Origin: Kaiparowitsia implicata GSE-PSE-MK54-09C
Lineage (GTDB): Bacteria; Cyanobacteriota; Cyanobacteriia; Elainellales; Elainellaceae
DNA length: 60,017 nucleotides
Reading direction: 5' to 3'
NCBI GenBank assembly: GCA_019359435.1
Contig: JAHHHI010000095.1
Coordinates: forward strand, 1-60,017
Below, one piece after another: positions 26,709-35,414 of this stretch. How positions within the stretch are numbered: the stretch's first letter is position 1; each line of letters starts with the position of its first letter. The notes beneath the pieces were generated by a model. The model ran no database searches, was not told the origin of the DNA, and saw only the letters and a list, made by a program, of their open reading frames with translations. The position numbers were made by a program, and so were the translations under genes.

Positions 26709-27923
26709 CTACAGGGAAAATTCAGAGATGCGTGAGGTGAAGGCGGGTGCCGCTTCGGGTCGCAGCGCCGTGTAGTGTTGCAGATGGGTGCGGGCTGAGG
26801 CTTCCCAGGTGTAGCTGGCACAGAGGGTGCGGCTGTTGTCGAGCAGGGCTGAGGCGATCGCCGGTTGCAGCACCCAGCGCATGGCTTGGACAATTTCTTG
26901 AGGTCGATGGGGGTTGACCAGAAGTGCCTGATTTGGGGCCAAAAACTCTGTAAACGGCGCGATGTTGGATGTGATGACGGGCGTGTTAGAGGCGATCGCC
27001 TCCAACACCACCAGTCCCCACCCCTCGGTCAACGAAGGAAATACCAACCCGTCGGCACAGCGATAGAGCGCGGCTAGATCCGCATCCAATATCTCACCTG
27101 TCACTACCACATCTCGTCCCCAGTCCAGTCCCTGTTTCGTCGCCAAGGCACGAACGGCAGATCGATAGTCGCGATAATCAAAGACGCTAGCCCCCCCCGC
27201 GATGACCCATTGAGCTTGGGGATAGGCAGCGCGCACCTCCGCAAACGCTTGCACCACCGTCATTGAATTTTTGCGTGGCTCAATGCCGCCTACCGAGAGA
27301 AATAGCGGCTGCCCCGTGAGTCCATAGCGATGCCGCACGTGGGCGTCTGCTGAAGTGGCAACGGGCTGAAACTGCTGCACATTCACCCCATTGGTCACGC
27401 GGGGAGCCTGAATGCCATAGCGGATATACAGCTCGCGCTGCCACACATGACTAACGCTAAAGCATAGATCTGGCTCCACAATAGAACGATGCTGACAATC
27501 ATGGAGATAGGAATTAGAAAAGTCATCCACATGATGAATCGTACGCAAAACAGCCGGTATCAGACCCTGCTTTTGCAACGCTAATAGGGCATTTGCAGTG
27601 ATGCAATCCTGCGCGTGATAAATATCGTAGCTTAACGGCTGCTGAACTAAATAATCTATAAATTCCTGAATGCGAAGGCGAATGACTAACTCAAGATCTC
27701 TAGGAGCCGGGAGTGATGGAATCAACACCGTTTTATAGAGCGGTGGAATCGCCTGTGACGAATGAGGGCTATGGCTGAATCCAGCCCCGTCTTTGTCTAA
27801 CGCATAAACGCAGACCTCGTGCCCTAGTGCCGCTAGCGCTGCTGCCAGCTCTAGCGTGTGTATGACGCTGCCACGGGGCTTAGTGGAATAGGTGAAAAGG
27901 GCTATCTTGAATGGGGATGTCAT
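26709..27923 (-). CDS. MSMEG_0565 family glycosyltransferase (GT4)
   Basis: The 404-aa protein is a GT-B glycosyltransferase. Its N-terminal domain has FTYSTKPRGSVIHTLELAAAL (the Nit1C-type PRGSV loop). The C-terminal GT4 domain has LFLSVGGIEPRKNSMTVVQAF and the donor-binding FPSLTEGWGLVVLEAIASNT with the E-x7-E arrangement. In Nit1C clusters this member is constant but its sugar donor and acceptor are unknown. No signal peptide or membrane segment is seen. It is followed by a gap and the MSMEG_0570 gene. Upstream it is separated from the rest of the cluster by an AT-rich membrane-protein gene. Confidence 0.9.
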   Translation of the reverse strand: MTSPFKIALFTYSTKPRGSVIHTLELAAALAALGHEVCVYALDKDGAGFSHSPHSSQAIPPLYKTVLIPSLPAPRDLELVIRLRIQEFIDYLVQQPLSYDIYHAQDCITANALLALQKQGLIPAVLRTIHHVDDFSNSYLHDCQHRSIVEPDLCFSVSHVWQRELYIRYGIQAPRVTNGVNVQQFQPVATSADAHVRHRYGLTGQPLFLSVGGIEPRKNSMTVVQAFAEVRAAYPQAQWVIAGGASVFDYRDYRSAVRALATKQGLDWGRDVVVTGEILDADLAALYRCADGLVFPSLTEGWGLVVLEAIASNTPVITSNIAPFTEFLAPNQALLVNPHRPQEIVQAMRWVLQPAIASALLDNSRTLCASYTWEASARTHLQHYTALRPEAAPAFTSRISEFSL

Positions 27924-28005
27924 AGGAGCAGGCGCTATAGAGACGATAAGAACACACAGGTTAAGAGCCTATAAAAGCATAGATTTGAGCATGTCAGGCT
28001 AACGG

Positions 28006-28073
28006 TTCGCTTGAGCGGCTGCGACAACTTCAAATTCAGCACCAGCAGGTTTCGGCAGCCCGCTTCAAGCGAA
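28006..28073. repeat. Long hairpin between glycosyltransferase and AT-rich gene
   Basis: Inverted arms ttcgcttgagcggctgc (28006-28022) and gcagcccgcttcaagcgaa (28055-28073) can form a stem with one bulge and a loop of about 32 nt. On the plus strand it is followed by ttttt, but no plus-strand gene precedes it. It may be a terminator in a small transcript or the edge of an inserted segment. Confidence 0.5.
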
Positions 28074-28118
28074 TTTTTGTGCTGCAAAACAAAGCTGTTT
28101 AGGCACTTTTTGTAATCT

Positions 28119-28688
28119 CTAAATAGTTTTGAGTGATCTAAGCTTTTGAATAAATATAAAAGTAAAATAATGCAGGACGAGAAGAAGTACGATAAATGCT
28201 AAATAAATTCTTTTTTCATTCCAGTAGACGACGGCTGTAATCAGCTCTGTACCTAAAGTAAATAGTGAAAGAAGAATATTTTCAGTGCTATATCCTTCAG
28301 ATTTATATACCTTCTCAAATAGGTAGGTTTCCCAAAGTGTAACTTTAGGTACTAAAGGTTCTAGTTTAAGACGAATGAATACAGCAAGCTGATTAACATT
28401 ATTAATGTTGCGAGCTATCACCACGTCATACAGCATAGCAACGATAGGAATAAGCAGAAATCCTAGCAATTGGGTTTCAGAGGAAACTAATCTGGTTTGA
28501 CCTACATCCAACGGCTGACTAAACAAAAGAGCTAAAGCCGCTCCACAGGTCGCAATTTTTTGCAAAATTAAATTCGAGTTGATTTGAACCCTTGCAGTAA
28601 TTTCCCCTCTTAATTGCTTTAGATATTCAATGACAAACTCGTCTTTCTTATCACTTTGAAGTTGATGACTGTCATTCATACTGGTCAT
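28119..28688 (-). CDS. AT-rich integral membrane protein of unknown function
   Basis: The 189-aa protein has a soluble Gln/Lys-rich start (about 1-40) and about four hydrophobic segments (IATCGAALALLFSQP, LLGFLLIPIVAMLYDVVIA, LLSLFTLGTELITAVVY, YLAFIVLLLVLHYFTFIF). The coding sequence is clearly richer in A and T than its neighbours and has no GCGATCGC, which points to transfer from elsewhere. It sits inside the Nit1C gene order, between the glycosyltransferase and AIR-synthase-like genes, where I know of no such member. I do not recognise the family; a SLATT-like or other effector-type membrane protein is possible but unproven. Confidence 0.75.
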   Translation of the reverse strand: MTSMNDSHQLQSDKKDEFVIEYLKQLRGEITARVQINSNLILQKIATCGAALALLFSQPLDVGQTRLVSSETQLLGFLLIPIVAMLYDVVIARNINNVNQLAVFIRLKLEPLVPKVTLWETYLFEKVYKSEGYSTENILLSLFTLGTELITAVVYWNEKRIYLAFIVLLLVLHYFTFIFIQKLRSLKTI

Positions 28689-28798
28689 TGCTCATAATCT
28701 TTTTTCAAAAATGTCTACACCTACATCTTGAATTCAAACTGACAACTTCAATGAACATTCTCACAGATAACCTTGCGGCATAACAAGGGCTTATGGCC

Positions 28799-29851
28799 TT
28801 AGGAATGGGGGGCAGGCTGGTGCGGGGGGCCAAACCCTGTGAGCGGATCGCGGCCAATATTCCAAAATTCTAGCGACTCGCCTGCTGCCGCTAGGTGCAA
28901 GATCCGTTCGGGCTGGATATGCCCAATCGGTTCGCACACTAGGTCATGGTTCAAAAAGGGCGATCGCACCGCTTCAACCTGCTCAGGTCGCACACTGAGC
29001 AAGAACCCATAGCTAGGAAAGCACACCAACCATTGCTGCAGCGTGAGGCCTCGGGGGCAGGGGATGCGATCCATCTCTAATACCGCGCCGCAACCCGATG
29101 TTTCTAGCAGCATCAACAGCGTGCCCACGATGCCACCCATGCTGATGTCTTTGCCGGCATTACAGAGCCCTGTTTCTGCTAACTGTGGCAGCAATTCTAA
29201 GTGCGATCGCAGCAAAACTGGGTCAGCCTCCGTGGCGGCATCCCAGCAGGGAAAGCGAGGATGCAGCTTGCCATGTACATTGCTGACCAACAGCAGCACA
29301 TCCCCCGGCTGGGCGGTGAAACTGCTGATCAGATGCGTCGCCCGTCCCAGCATGGCTGCAGAGAGCGCCATGTAGGGACTGTGGCTGTTTGAGTGCCCCC
29401 CAACAATCGGTACGTTAAACACCTGAGACGCAGCGTGCATCCCGTTCCACAGCGGCTGGCTGGCTTCCGCTGAGCGACTCCAGACGGCATCCACAACGGC
29501 AATAGGGCGACCGCCCATGGCATAGATATCGCTGACGTTAACCAAAATGGCGCACCACCCGGCAAACCACGGATCTGCTTCGACGAGGGCTGGCAGCAAC
29601 CCCTCTGCCGCCAACAGCAAATAGCCTTCACCATCGGGAATGGCCGCACAGTCGTCGCCCAGTAAGATGTCGGTTCCCTGGGGCTGATGGCCCAGTGTGG
29701 CAGACGCAGTTTGAATGTCTTTTTTATGTAAAATGCCGAGCGTTTGTCGCAGGGTATCTGCTAGGGCGGACAGCGAAACCATGAATTCATTCCACTGGTG
29801 TTTGAAGGACGCCCAACCCAACATAATACCCGCCTCATTCACCCATCCCAC
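28799..29851 (-). CDS. Sll0787 family AIR-synthase-like protein (Nit1C cluster)
   Basis: The 350-aa protein belongs to the PurM/SelD/ThiL-like superfamily. It has the ATP/phosphate loop ILLGDDCAAIPDGEGYLLLAAEG (residues about 60-82) and the dimer-interface strand LVNVSDIYAMGGRPIAVVDA (about 103). The substrate loop DISMGGIVGTLLMLLE (about 231) resembles D-x-S-D/G-G of these enzymes. The family's reaction in Nit1C is unknown; relatives phosphorylate or cyclise small N-containing compounds. It starts 14 bp after the GNAT gene and is probably co-transcribed with it. Two upstream Met codons give alternative starts (for example residue 24, MVSLSALADTLRQ), and family comparison favours a start nearer LSALADTLR. 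Confidence 0.87.
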   Translation of the reverse strand: MGWVNEAGIMLGWASFKHQWNEFMVSLSALADTLRQTLGILHKKDIQTASATLGHQPQGTDILLGDDCAAIPDGEGYLLLAAEGLLPALVEADPWFAGWCAILVNVSDIYAMGGRPIAVVDAVWSRSAEASQPLWNGMHAASQVFNVPIVGGHSNSHSPYMALSAAMLGRATHLISSFTAQPGDVLLLVSNVHGKLHPRFPCWDAATEADPVLLRSHLELLPQLAETGLCNAGKDISMGGIVGTLLMLLETSGCGAVLEMDRIPCPRGLTLQQWLVCFPSYGFLLSVRPEQVEAVRSPFLNHDLVCEPIGHIQPERILHLAAAGESLEFWNIGRDPLTGFGPPHQPAPHS

Positions 29852-29865
29852 GGAAAGAATTGGGA

Positions 29866-30378
29866 TTAGGAGGCGACTTGGGTGGCGTGGCGCAGGGCTG
29901 GACGCGGCTCATTGCCGGGGGGATAGAAGTCTAGCTCGGCTTCCATGAGGTGATGGGGGCGATCGCACACTTCTATTTCCCGCAACGGCTGCCAGTGCAA
30001 CCGCTGAAAAAAGCGCACATTTTGCTGCTGCACCGTCGCCAAAAAGCGATCGCACCCCCAGGTATTCGCCGTGGTGACTGCCTGGTGAATCAGCCCTTTG
30101 CCAATGCGCCCCACGCGACGGTAGTCAGCATGAACGCCTAGCCGCCCACCATACCATTGACGGGGTTCTGACTCATAGATGCGCACGACGCCCACGACTC
30201 GATCGTCTGCTTGGTGATCTACCGCAATGATGGGATAAGCCTGCTGATCAGTGGAGTCGGTATCGGTGTCTTCAAAAATGCCTTGCTCTTCGCAAAAAAT
30301 AGTGCGCCGTAGGTCAAAGTAAGCCTGGATATCGGCGTCTGTGAGCGCCAATATAAAGCGGTAGCGATCGCTCGTCAT
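29866..30378 (-). CDS. MSMEG_0567/Sll0786 family N-acetyltransferase (GNAT)
   Basis: The 170-aa GNAT-fold protein has YFDLRRTIFCEEQGIFEDTD near the N-terminus, VVGVVRIYES, the acetyl-CoA loop RRVGRIGKGLIHQA (residue about 106) and a C-terminal LHWQPLREIEVCDRPHHLME. The FCEEQ segment is typical of this Nit1C subgroup. In actinobacteria the same domain is fused to the AIR-synthase-like domain; here the two are separate, adjacent genes with a 14-bp gap. The substrate is unknown. It lies 130 bp downstream of the radical SAM gene. Confidence 0.9.
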   Translation of the reverse strand: MTSDRYRFILALTDADIQAYFDLRRTIFCEEQGIFEDTDTDSTDQQAYPIIAVDHQADDRVVGVVRIYESEPRQWYGGRLGVHADYRRVGRIGKGLIHQAVTTANTWGCDRFLATVQQQNVRFFQRLHWQPLREIEVCDRPHHLMEAELDFYPPGNEPRPALRHATQVAS

Positions 30379-30508
30379 AACACGCAGTTCCTCTTATGCG
30401 GGTACTTAAGGCAGGTATTTGAGATGGAGAATGAAGATGCAGAACCCCGATGATAAAACCAAGGGCGTAACCTGTTAGTTTCGGCAGATGGTCTTGGCGG
30501 AGTAGAGC

Positions 30509-31597
30509 TTACTCAAAGGTCGAGAGTGCTGAGCATGCGCCGCATTTAGCGCATCCGGCCTTGATGTCGGTTGACGACATTCCCGCCTGCCGCAACTGCC
30601 ATCCCACCTGTTGATAGAGGGTCATCATCATGTCGCTGCTGGGGGCGGGATGGGTCGCCAGGGGGGTCTCGGTGATGGGCACAAAGGGCACCACAAAGGG
30701 ATAAACGCCGAGGGAAATCAGGCGATCGCTCGCCTCTGTCAGCGTTTCGACACTGTCTCCTAACCCTGCCAGCAAATAGGTGCTCACCTGCCCCCAGCCA
30801 AACACCTGCACCGCCGCTTCAAACGCCTGATAATAATAGTCCACGGGCACGGTTGCCTTACCCGGCATGATCCGCGCGCGCACCACCGAGTCCACGGCCT
30901 CTAAGTGCATCCCGAGGCTGTCAATCCCGGCGTCCTTCATCCGCGCAAACCAGGCAAAGTCATCCGGCGGCTCGCACTGCGCTTGAATCGGCAAATCAAC
31001 GCGAGCGTTGATGGCACGGGCGCACTCAGTCAGATAGGCAGCACCGCGATCGCTCGTGTGGGGTGTGCCGGTGGTCATGACCATATGGGTGACCCCATCT
31101 AGCCGCACAGCGGCTTCGGCGACTTCAGCGAGTTGGGCTGGGGTTTTGCGGGCAATGGTGCGATCGCCCTCTAGAGATTTTTCGATCGCACAAAACTGGC
31201 AGGCCGTGGCGGGGTCGCGATAGCGCATACAGGTTTGCAGCACCGTGGTGGCCAACACATCGCGGCTGTGCAATAGGGCAATTTTGGGATAGGGAATACC
31301 GTCGGCTGTCGTGAGGCTATAGAACCGGGGCTGCTGAGGAAAATCGAGGGGGGCGATCGCCGTCCCATCTCGCTCTAGGGTCACCGTGCCTGCCGCATCT
31401 GTCCCCACATCTGCCAAAAACGGAGACTCGCTTGCCGTCCCCGTGTAGATCGGCACCATGATCGTTGTGCCATCCACCGTCACCGCTTTATGGTCTGATG
31501 GCCCCGCCCCACCTTTACGCCCTGCCGCCCCCATCTGTGGGTCTATCAGGCGTAACCCAGACGATTGCAATTCCGTAATTAGGCGCTGTTTGTTCAT
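30509..31597 (-). CDS. MSMEG_0568 family radical SAM protein (Nit1C cluster)
   Basis: The 362-aa protein has three cluster cysteines at C123, C133 and C136 (CX9CX2C; the second pair lies in CQFC), an atypical spacing for radical SAM enzymes but the one I recall for this family. A second Cys group is at the C-terminus (C349, C352, C355; GCAKCGAC), which may bind an auxiliary cluster. The TIM-barrel part has MVMTTGTPHTSDRG, QCEPPDDFAWF and LGMHLEAVD. The substrate is unknown; with the nitrilase it is thought to act on a nitrogenous small molecule. Upstream lie 518 bp with a palindromic element, so the nitrilase gene may be transcribed separately. Confidence 0.93.
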   Translation of the reverse strand: MNKQRLITELQSSGLRLIDPQMGAAGRKGGAGPSDHKAVTVDGTTIMVPIYTGTASESPFLADVGTDAAGTVTLERDGTAIAPLDFPQQPRFYSLTTADGIPYPKIALLHSRDVLATTVLQTCMRYRDPATACQFCAIEKSLEGDRTIARKTPAQLAEVAEAAVRLDGVTHMVMTTGTPHTSDRGAAYLTECARAINARVDLPIQAQCEPPDDFAWFARMKDAGIDSLGMHLEAVDSVVRARIMPGKATVPVDYYYQAFEAAVQVFGWGQVSTYLLAGLGDSVETLTEASDRLISLGVYPFVVPFVPITETPLATHPAPSSDMMMTLYQQVGWQLRQAGMSSTDIKAGCAKCGACSALSTFE

Positions 31598-31844
31598 AGC
31601 AAGCTCAGTTCACGACAGCATAAACTAAAGGATTTTTAAGGATTTTCGATCATGCACCCATGCATTCAAACGGTCAGGGTTAATTGTGTGATCGTCGTGT
31701 ATTTAAACTATTCAAAATGTTGCACTGTTGGCATTCTAAAGAGAGTGAGTGACCGGATTGAAACTCGCGTTTGCGACTGATCAGCAAGCGCATCCCTGAC
31801 ATCCCGCAGGATGACCGAATCAATTCAATCTAGTGGGTTAGGAC

Positions 31845-31973
31845 TAGGGGCTGTCATCAATTAGCCTCTGATATCCCAAAAATCAACAGTTACAGCCCCT
31901 AGCCTGGTTTGTAGGTCGGGCGTGGCAAGGCTCATAGCATCAGGCGTGTGGTTGGAATTGATGACACGCCCTA
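31845..31973. mobile_element. MITE-like element, family 2, copy 3 (129 bp, TA-flanked)
   Basis: Left end taggggctgtcatcaatt and right end (opposite strand) tagggcgtgtcatcaatt form nearly perfect inverted repeats with TA at both boundaries. It equals copy 2 in length and differs by scattered substitutions. It splits the Nit1C genes, lying between the radical SAM and nitrilase genes (intergenic 31598-32115); the rest of that gap holds no gene. Confidence 0.82.
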
Positions 31974-32115
31974 GTGTCGGAGTCAGCGCCTAGAGGGTAT
32001 ACAATGCGATCGCCCCACCCTCAACATGGCTCAACGCTCTTCGATGTGCTGATTCAGTTCGCGCAATCCGCTAAATCCAATTAAATCTAATCCGCTAAAT
32101 TAGTGACGCTCAGGC

Positions 32116-33153
32116 TCAAGCGATAGAAGACGGTACGCTCCATTCGTTAGGAACATTCAAATTTGGCTCGGCTGGGGCTGGGCTAACCTCTGCGGCCTCA
32201 GGTTCTCCCGCCGTTGCAGTGCCGTATCCAGAAATGACCGACTGCGCGGTTTGATTCAGGTGCAATTGCAGCAGATCTGGACGGGCATAGTGCCCGACTG
32301 AATCCATCATGCGCTTGCGTTTGGTAATGAGGGAAAAATCGAGATCGGCGATCGCCAGCCCTTCCCCATCCGTAATTGCAGGACAGAGATGGTTGCCTTC
32401 GGGGCCAATAATGGCCGTATTGCAGCCGCCCTTGAGCACGCGTTGCAGCGTCTCATCCGGCATAATTTGCTGCACCTGCTCCGGCGACAGCCAGGCGGTG
32501 GCGTTGACGACAAAGCAGCCTGCCTCTAGCGCGTGATGGCGAATCGTCACCTCGATTTGGTCAGCAAAGATTTGCCCCACGAGCGAACCCGGAAACTGGG
32601 CGCAATGAATTTGCTCATGCTGCGCCATCAGGGCATAGCGCGCCAGGGGGTTGTAATGCTCCCAGCAGGCCAGAGCCCCCACCCGCCCCACAGCAGTGTC
32701 TACCACGCTAAGCCCAGCCCCATCTCCCTGACCCCACACCATCCGTTCGTGATAGGTGGGCGTGATTTTGCGCCGCTTTAGCCGCAGCATTCCATCCGCA
32801 TCAAAGAGCAGCTGAGTGTTGTAGAGCGATCCGCCGTCGCGCTCGTTCACGCCCAGCAGCACGACGATGCCGTGCGATCGCGCCGCTTGACTCACCGCCT
32901 CAGTCACAGGCCCGGGCACCACCACGGCTTCTTCATACAGCCGCATGTGATCTTTACCCATCAACACGGGCGGTTGCACAAACGAGAAATAGGGATAGTA
33001 AGGGACAATGGTTTCGGGAAACACCACCAACTCTGCACCCTCTTTGGCCGCTTGGGCGATCGCCCCGAGCACCTTCTCTGTGGTGCCCTCTCGGCTAAAC
33101 AGCACTGGGCTAATTTGCGCTGCCGCTGCTCGTACCGTTCGTGTATAGTCCAT
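32116..33153 (-). CDS. Nit1-type nitrilase (Nit6803-like)
   Basis: The 345-aa nitrilase-superfamily enzyme carries the catalytic triad Glu47 ([11 protein letters not shown]), Lys129 ([12 protein letters not shown]) and Cys163 ([12 protein letters not shown]). It converts nitriles to acids plus ammonia. Nit1-branch enzymes are the namesake of the Nit1C cluster, linked in other bacteria to growth on cyanide and in Synechocystis to nitrogen starvation. The C-terminus after about residue 310 is an Ala/Pro/Glu-rich tail. The gene starts 122 bp downstream of the Sll0783-like gene in the same direction and is likely in its transcript. The natural substrate is not defined by sequence. Confidence 0.95.
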   Translation of the reverse strand: MDYTRTVRAAAAQISPVLFSREGTTEKVLGAIAQAAKEGAELVVFPETIVPYYPYFSFVQPPVLMGKDHMRLYEEAVVVPGPVTEAVSQAARSHGIVVLLGVNERDGGSLYNTQLLFDADGMLRLKRRKITPTYHERMVWGQGDGAGLSVVDTAVGRVGALACWEHYNPLARYALMAQHEQIHCAQFPGSLVGQIFADQIEVTIRHHALEAGCFVVNATAWLSPEQVQQIMPDETLQRVLKGGCNTAIIGPEGNHLCPAITDGEGLAIADLDFSLITKRKRMMDSVGHYARPDLLQLHLNQTAQSVISGYGTATAGEPEAAEVSPAPAEPNLNVPNEWSVPSSIA

Positions 33154-33275
33154 TGCGCTTGCTCCCTACAAGCCGCTGTACTCAACGGCTGGTTCTACTC
33201 AATCGCGATGCATCGCTATTGAGGATTGGGGTGGGACGTGCGATCGCGCCTCCCACCCCAATCCCCAGGCATTCG

Positions 33276-33758
33276 CTACAACGTCCAAGTATCTAGAATA
33301 AAGGCCCCGTCGTTGCGATGCATCAAAATCAGATCCAGCACATCCAGCGGGCTAATGGGGCGAATGCCCGGCGTCAGCGACGGTTCGCCGTGGCCATAGA
33401 GCGCCTGTAGGGCAAACCGACAGGCATAGACCTTGCCGCCCTCATCCATAAACTTGGTGAGTTGATCGCCAAAGTTTTGGTGCCCGGGGAACGCCGCATC
33501 CCCAATTTTGGGAAAGCCGCGCTGAATGCCCAGCGTGACACCGGGGCCATACAACAGCACCGAGGTTTCAAACCCTTTGCGCTTCAGCCGAATGGCCTGG
33601 AGCAAATTCACCAACCCGATCGAGCCCTCAAATGCCACCGTGTGGAAGGTCACCAGGGCTTTTTCCCCCGGTTGAGCTTGCACATCGGGAAACACTTTTT
33701 CCTCGTAATCCACAAAAAAATCACCCACCTGATGAGCTGGGGTTGTGACCTCAGGCAT
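33276..33758 (-). CDS. MSMEG_0572/Sll0783 family nitrogen starvation response protein
   Basis: The 160-aa protein begins with [20 protein letters not shown] and contains [20 protein letters not shown] and [14 protein letters not shown]. This matches the DsrE-like Sll0783 family, which in Synechocystis is strongly induced on nitrogen step-down and needed for normal PHB build-up. The biochemical activity is unknown; a conserved Cys (ACRF) lies near residue 112. A purine-rich gagag (33763-33767) provides a Shine-Dalgarno-like site. It is the first gene of the Nit1C set, and a canonical NtcA-type promoter lies about 150-190 bp upstream. Confidence 0.92.
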   Translation of the reverse strand: MPEVTTPAHQVGDFFVDYEEKVFPDVQAQPGEKALVTFHTVAFEGSIGLVNLLQAIRLKRKGFETSVLLYGPGVTLGIQRGFPKIGDAAFPGHQNFGDQLTKFMDEGGKVYACRFALQALYGHGEPSLTPGIRPISPLDVLDLILMHRNDGAFILDTWTL

Positions 33759-33905
33759 AACGCTCTCCTTCGTTCAATGAATAATCGTGAAACTTTGTCA
33801 GCTCAACTCGTAAGGCTGAGCCATTATAGATCCGAATTCGGCGCTTTATCACTTCCATAGGGGACGCTATCGTTCTCCTAGGCAGCGAATCCGAATCGTG
33901 CTGCA

Positions 33906-33947
33906 ACCTTACGAGCTGAAATCAGTGGGATTTGTATCCACATTTAC
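33906..33947 (-). promoter_or_regulatory. Canonical NtcA-activated promoter upstream of the Nit1C genes
   Basis: On the minus strand the sequence reads GTA-AATGTGGA-TAC (33947-33934), then exactly 22 bases, then TAAGGT (33911-33906). This matches GTA-N8-TAC-N22-TAN3T, the class II NtcA promoter of cyanobacteria. Transcription would start near 33899, leaving a leader of about 140 nt before the Sll0783-like gene at 33758. The box itself recurs by chance about once per 4 kb, but box, spacing and -10 together at this place are convincing. Confidence 0.75.
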
Positions 33948-34028
33948 GAAAGCCAAAAGTCTAGCGATAAGGCTAGGCTTTGTTCTGAAAACGGTTGAGA
34001 ACGATCTCGGAACGTACGGGAGACCTAT

Positions 34029-35414
34029 TTAAATCGATAGGTCTGGCGTGCGATTCTCCCGAGCGAAGGAAACAGAACTCGCTAAACTGCGAGAACGCTG
34101 GGTTTTAATCATTGTCAGGTTAATGGTGAGTAAGAAGCTGGTGATACTCGCAATCACGATCACTGGCACCATTGCAGTATCTGATAGCACACTGAGGATG
34201 ACAGTCGTACTCACGGGCGTTTTGGTAATGGCAACGTTGACGGCGGCCATCATGCATACCATGCCAATGGTGGGATGTACTTGGGGAATACCAAGGGCGA
34301 TCGCCAACCCCACCGCAGCCCCAATGTAAAACAACGGAAAAATGAAGCCGCCGCGAAAGCCAGAGTGCAACGTGCAGCTAATCGCCAACATCTTGGCAAC
34401 GCCTACCAACAGCAGCATCGTGATGCCAAAGGTTGACCCCGTTTGAATGATGGTTTCAATCTCGCGTTCCCCAAAAAACAGCGTTTGCGGAAACACCAGC
34501 GCAATCAACCCGATGGATAGACCCCCCAACGTCGCCAGCAAAATGATGCGATGTTCAATCCAATGCGTGATCGCCCCAACGGAGCGAAAGATGAGGACAA
34601 ATAGCGCGGCAACCGCTGCCCCCACTGCACCTAGGACAGCCCCCTGCGCTAAATTCATCAACGTCAAAGACGGGATAGAAGTAAAGTGATACATTCCGCC
34701 AATGGATAGGCCCGTGGTGAGACGAAACACCACAAAACTCAGGATGGCAGACAGCGTGGCGGGAATCAGCGCTTCGTAATATTCCAAGCCTCGCCGATGG
34801 GGAATTTCTAGGGCGAACAATGCACCGCCCAGAGGCGCACCAAAGAACGCGCCTAGAGCAGCAGACATACCGCACAGTGTAAGGATGCGGGTGGTGTAGG
34901 CAGAGAGGCTGAGTCGTTCGGCAAGCCAACCGCCCATGCTGCCGTTGACCTGCACCAGCGGGGCTTCTGGCCCAGCGCTGCCTCCTGCCACAATTGAGAA
35001 TAGTGATGCGATCACCATCGCAGGCGTTTGGCGAATATCAATGCGGCCCGGGTCATGCACCTTGTCCACCACCAGCGACACTTCACCCGGTAGCCCCATG
35101 AGATAGAGGGTGAGGCCCACCAGCAAGCCGCCCAGGGTGGTGGCGATCCAAACATAGTTGGCTGCAGAAAACCGCGAGGTAAAGTAAGGGTCTAAGAGTT
35201 CGGGTAGGGTGTGCCACACCAGATGCATTGAGGCTTCTATCAGGGTGTAGTAGGCGGTGGCTACGATGCCGCCCACGATGCCGATTGCTCCAGCCCAAAG
35301 AATGATGTAGGCATAGGTGATGTCTAACTGCAGCGACGATAGGGATGAGGATGGGGCGATCGCGTCTGAAGTTTCAGCAGGAAGGGTGGACATAGGCTCT
35401 CCTGACAGCAGCAA
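34029..35414 (-). CDS. Divergent ClC-family chloride channel or anion transporter
   Basis: The 461-aa protein has about ten to eleven hydrophobic helices with ClC features. VAGGSAGPEAPLVQVNGSMGG lies near residue 140 in the place of the GREGP motif, and SGFRGGFIFPLFYIGAAVG (about 357) is the GxFxP motif. The usual GSGIP selectivity sequence is not seen (MGLPGEVSLVVDKVHDP stands at that position), and the gating Glu of GREGP is replaced by Ala in GSAGP, though a Glu follows two residues later. Transported ion and mechanism are therefore uncertain. It lies between the nitrate transporter and the Nit1C genes, all in the same direction, which invites the idea of nitrate or another nitrogenous anion. 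Met7 is an alternative start. Confidence 0.85.
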   Translation of the reverse strand: MLLSGEPMSTLPAETSDAIAPSSSLSSLQLDITYAYIILWAGAIGIVGGIVATAYYTLIEASMHLVWHTLPELLDPYFTSRFSAANYVWIATTLGGLLVGLTLYLMGLPGEVSLVVDKVHDPGRIDIRQTPAMVIASLFSIVAGGSAGPEAPLVQVNGSMGGWLAERLSLSAYTTRILTLCGMSAALGAFFGAPLGGALFALEIPHRRGLEYYEALIPATLSAILSFVVFRLTTGLSIGGMYHFTSIPSLTLMNLAQGAVLGAVGAAVAALFVLIFRSVGAITHWIEHRIILLATLGGLSIGLIALVFPQTLFFGEREIETIIQTGSTFGITMLLLVGVAKMLAISCTLHSGFRGGFIFPLFYIGAAVGLAIALGIPQVHPTIGMVCMMAAVNVAITKTPVSTTVILSVLSDTAMVPVIVIASITSFLLTINLTMIKTQRSRSLASSVSFARENRTPDLSI

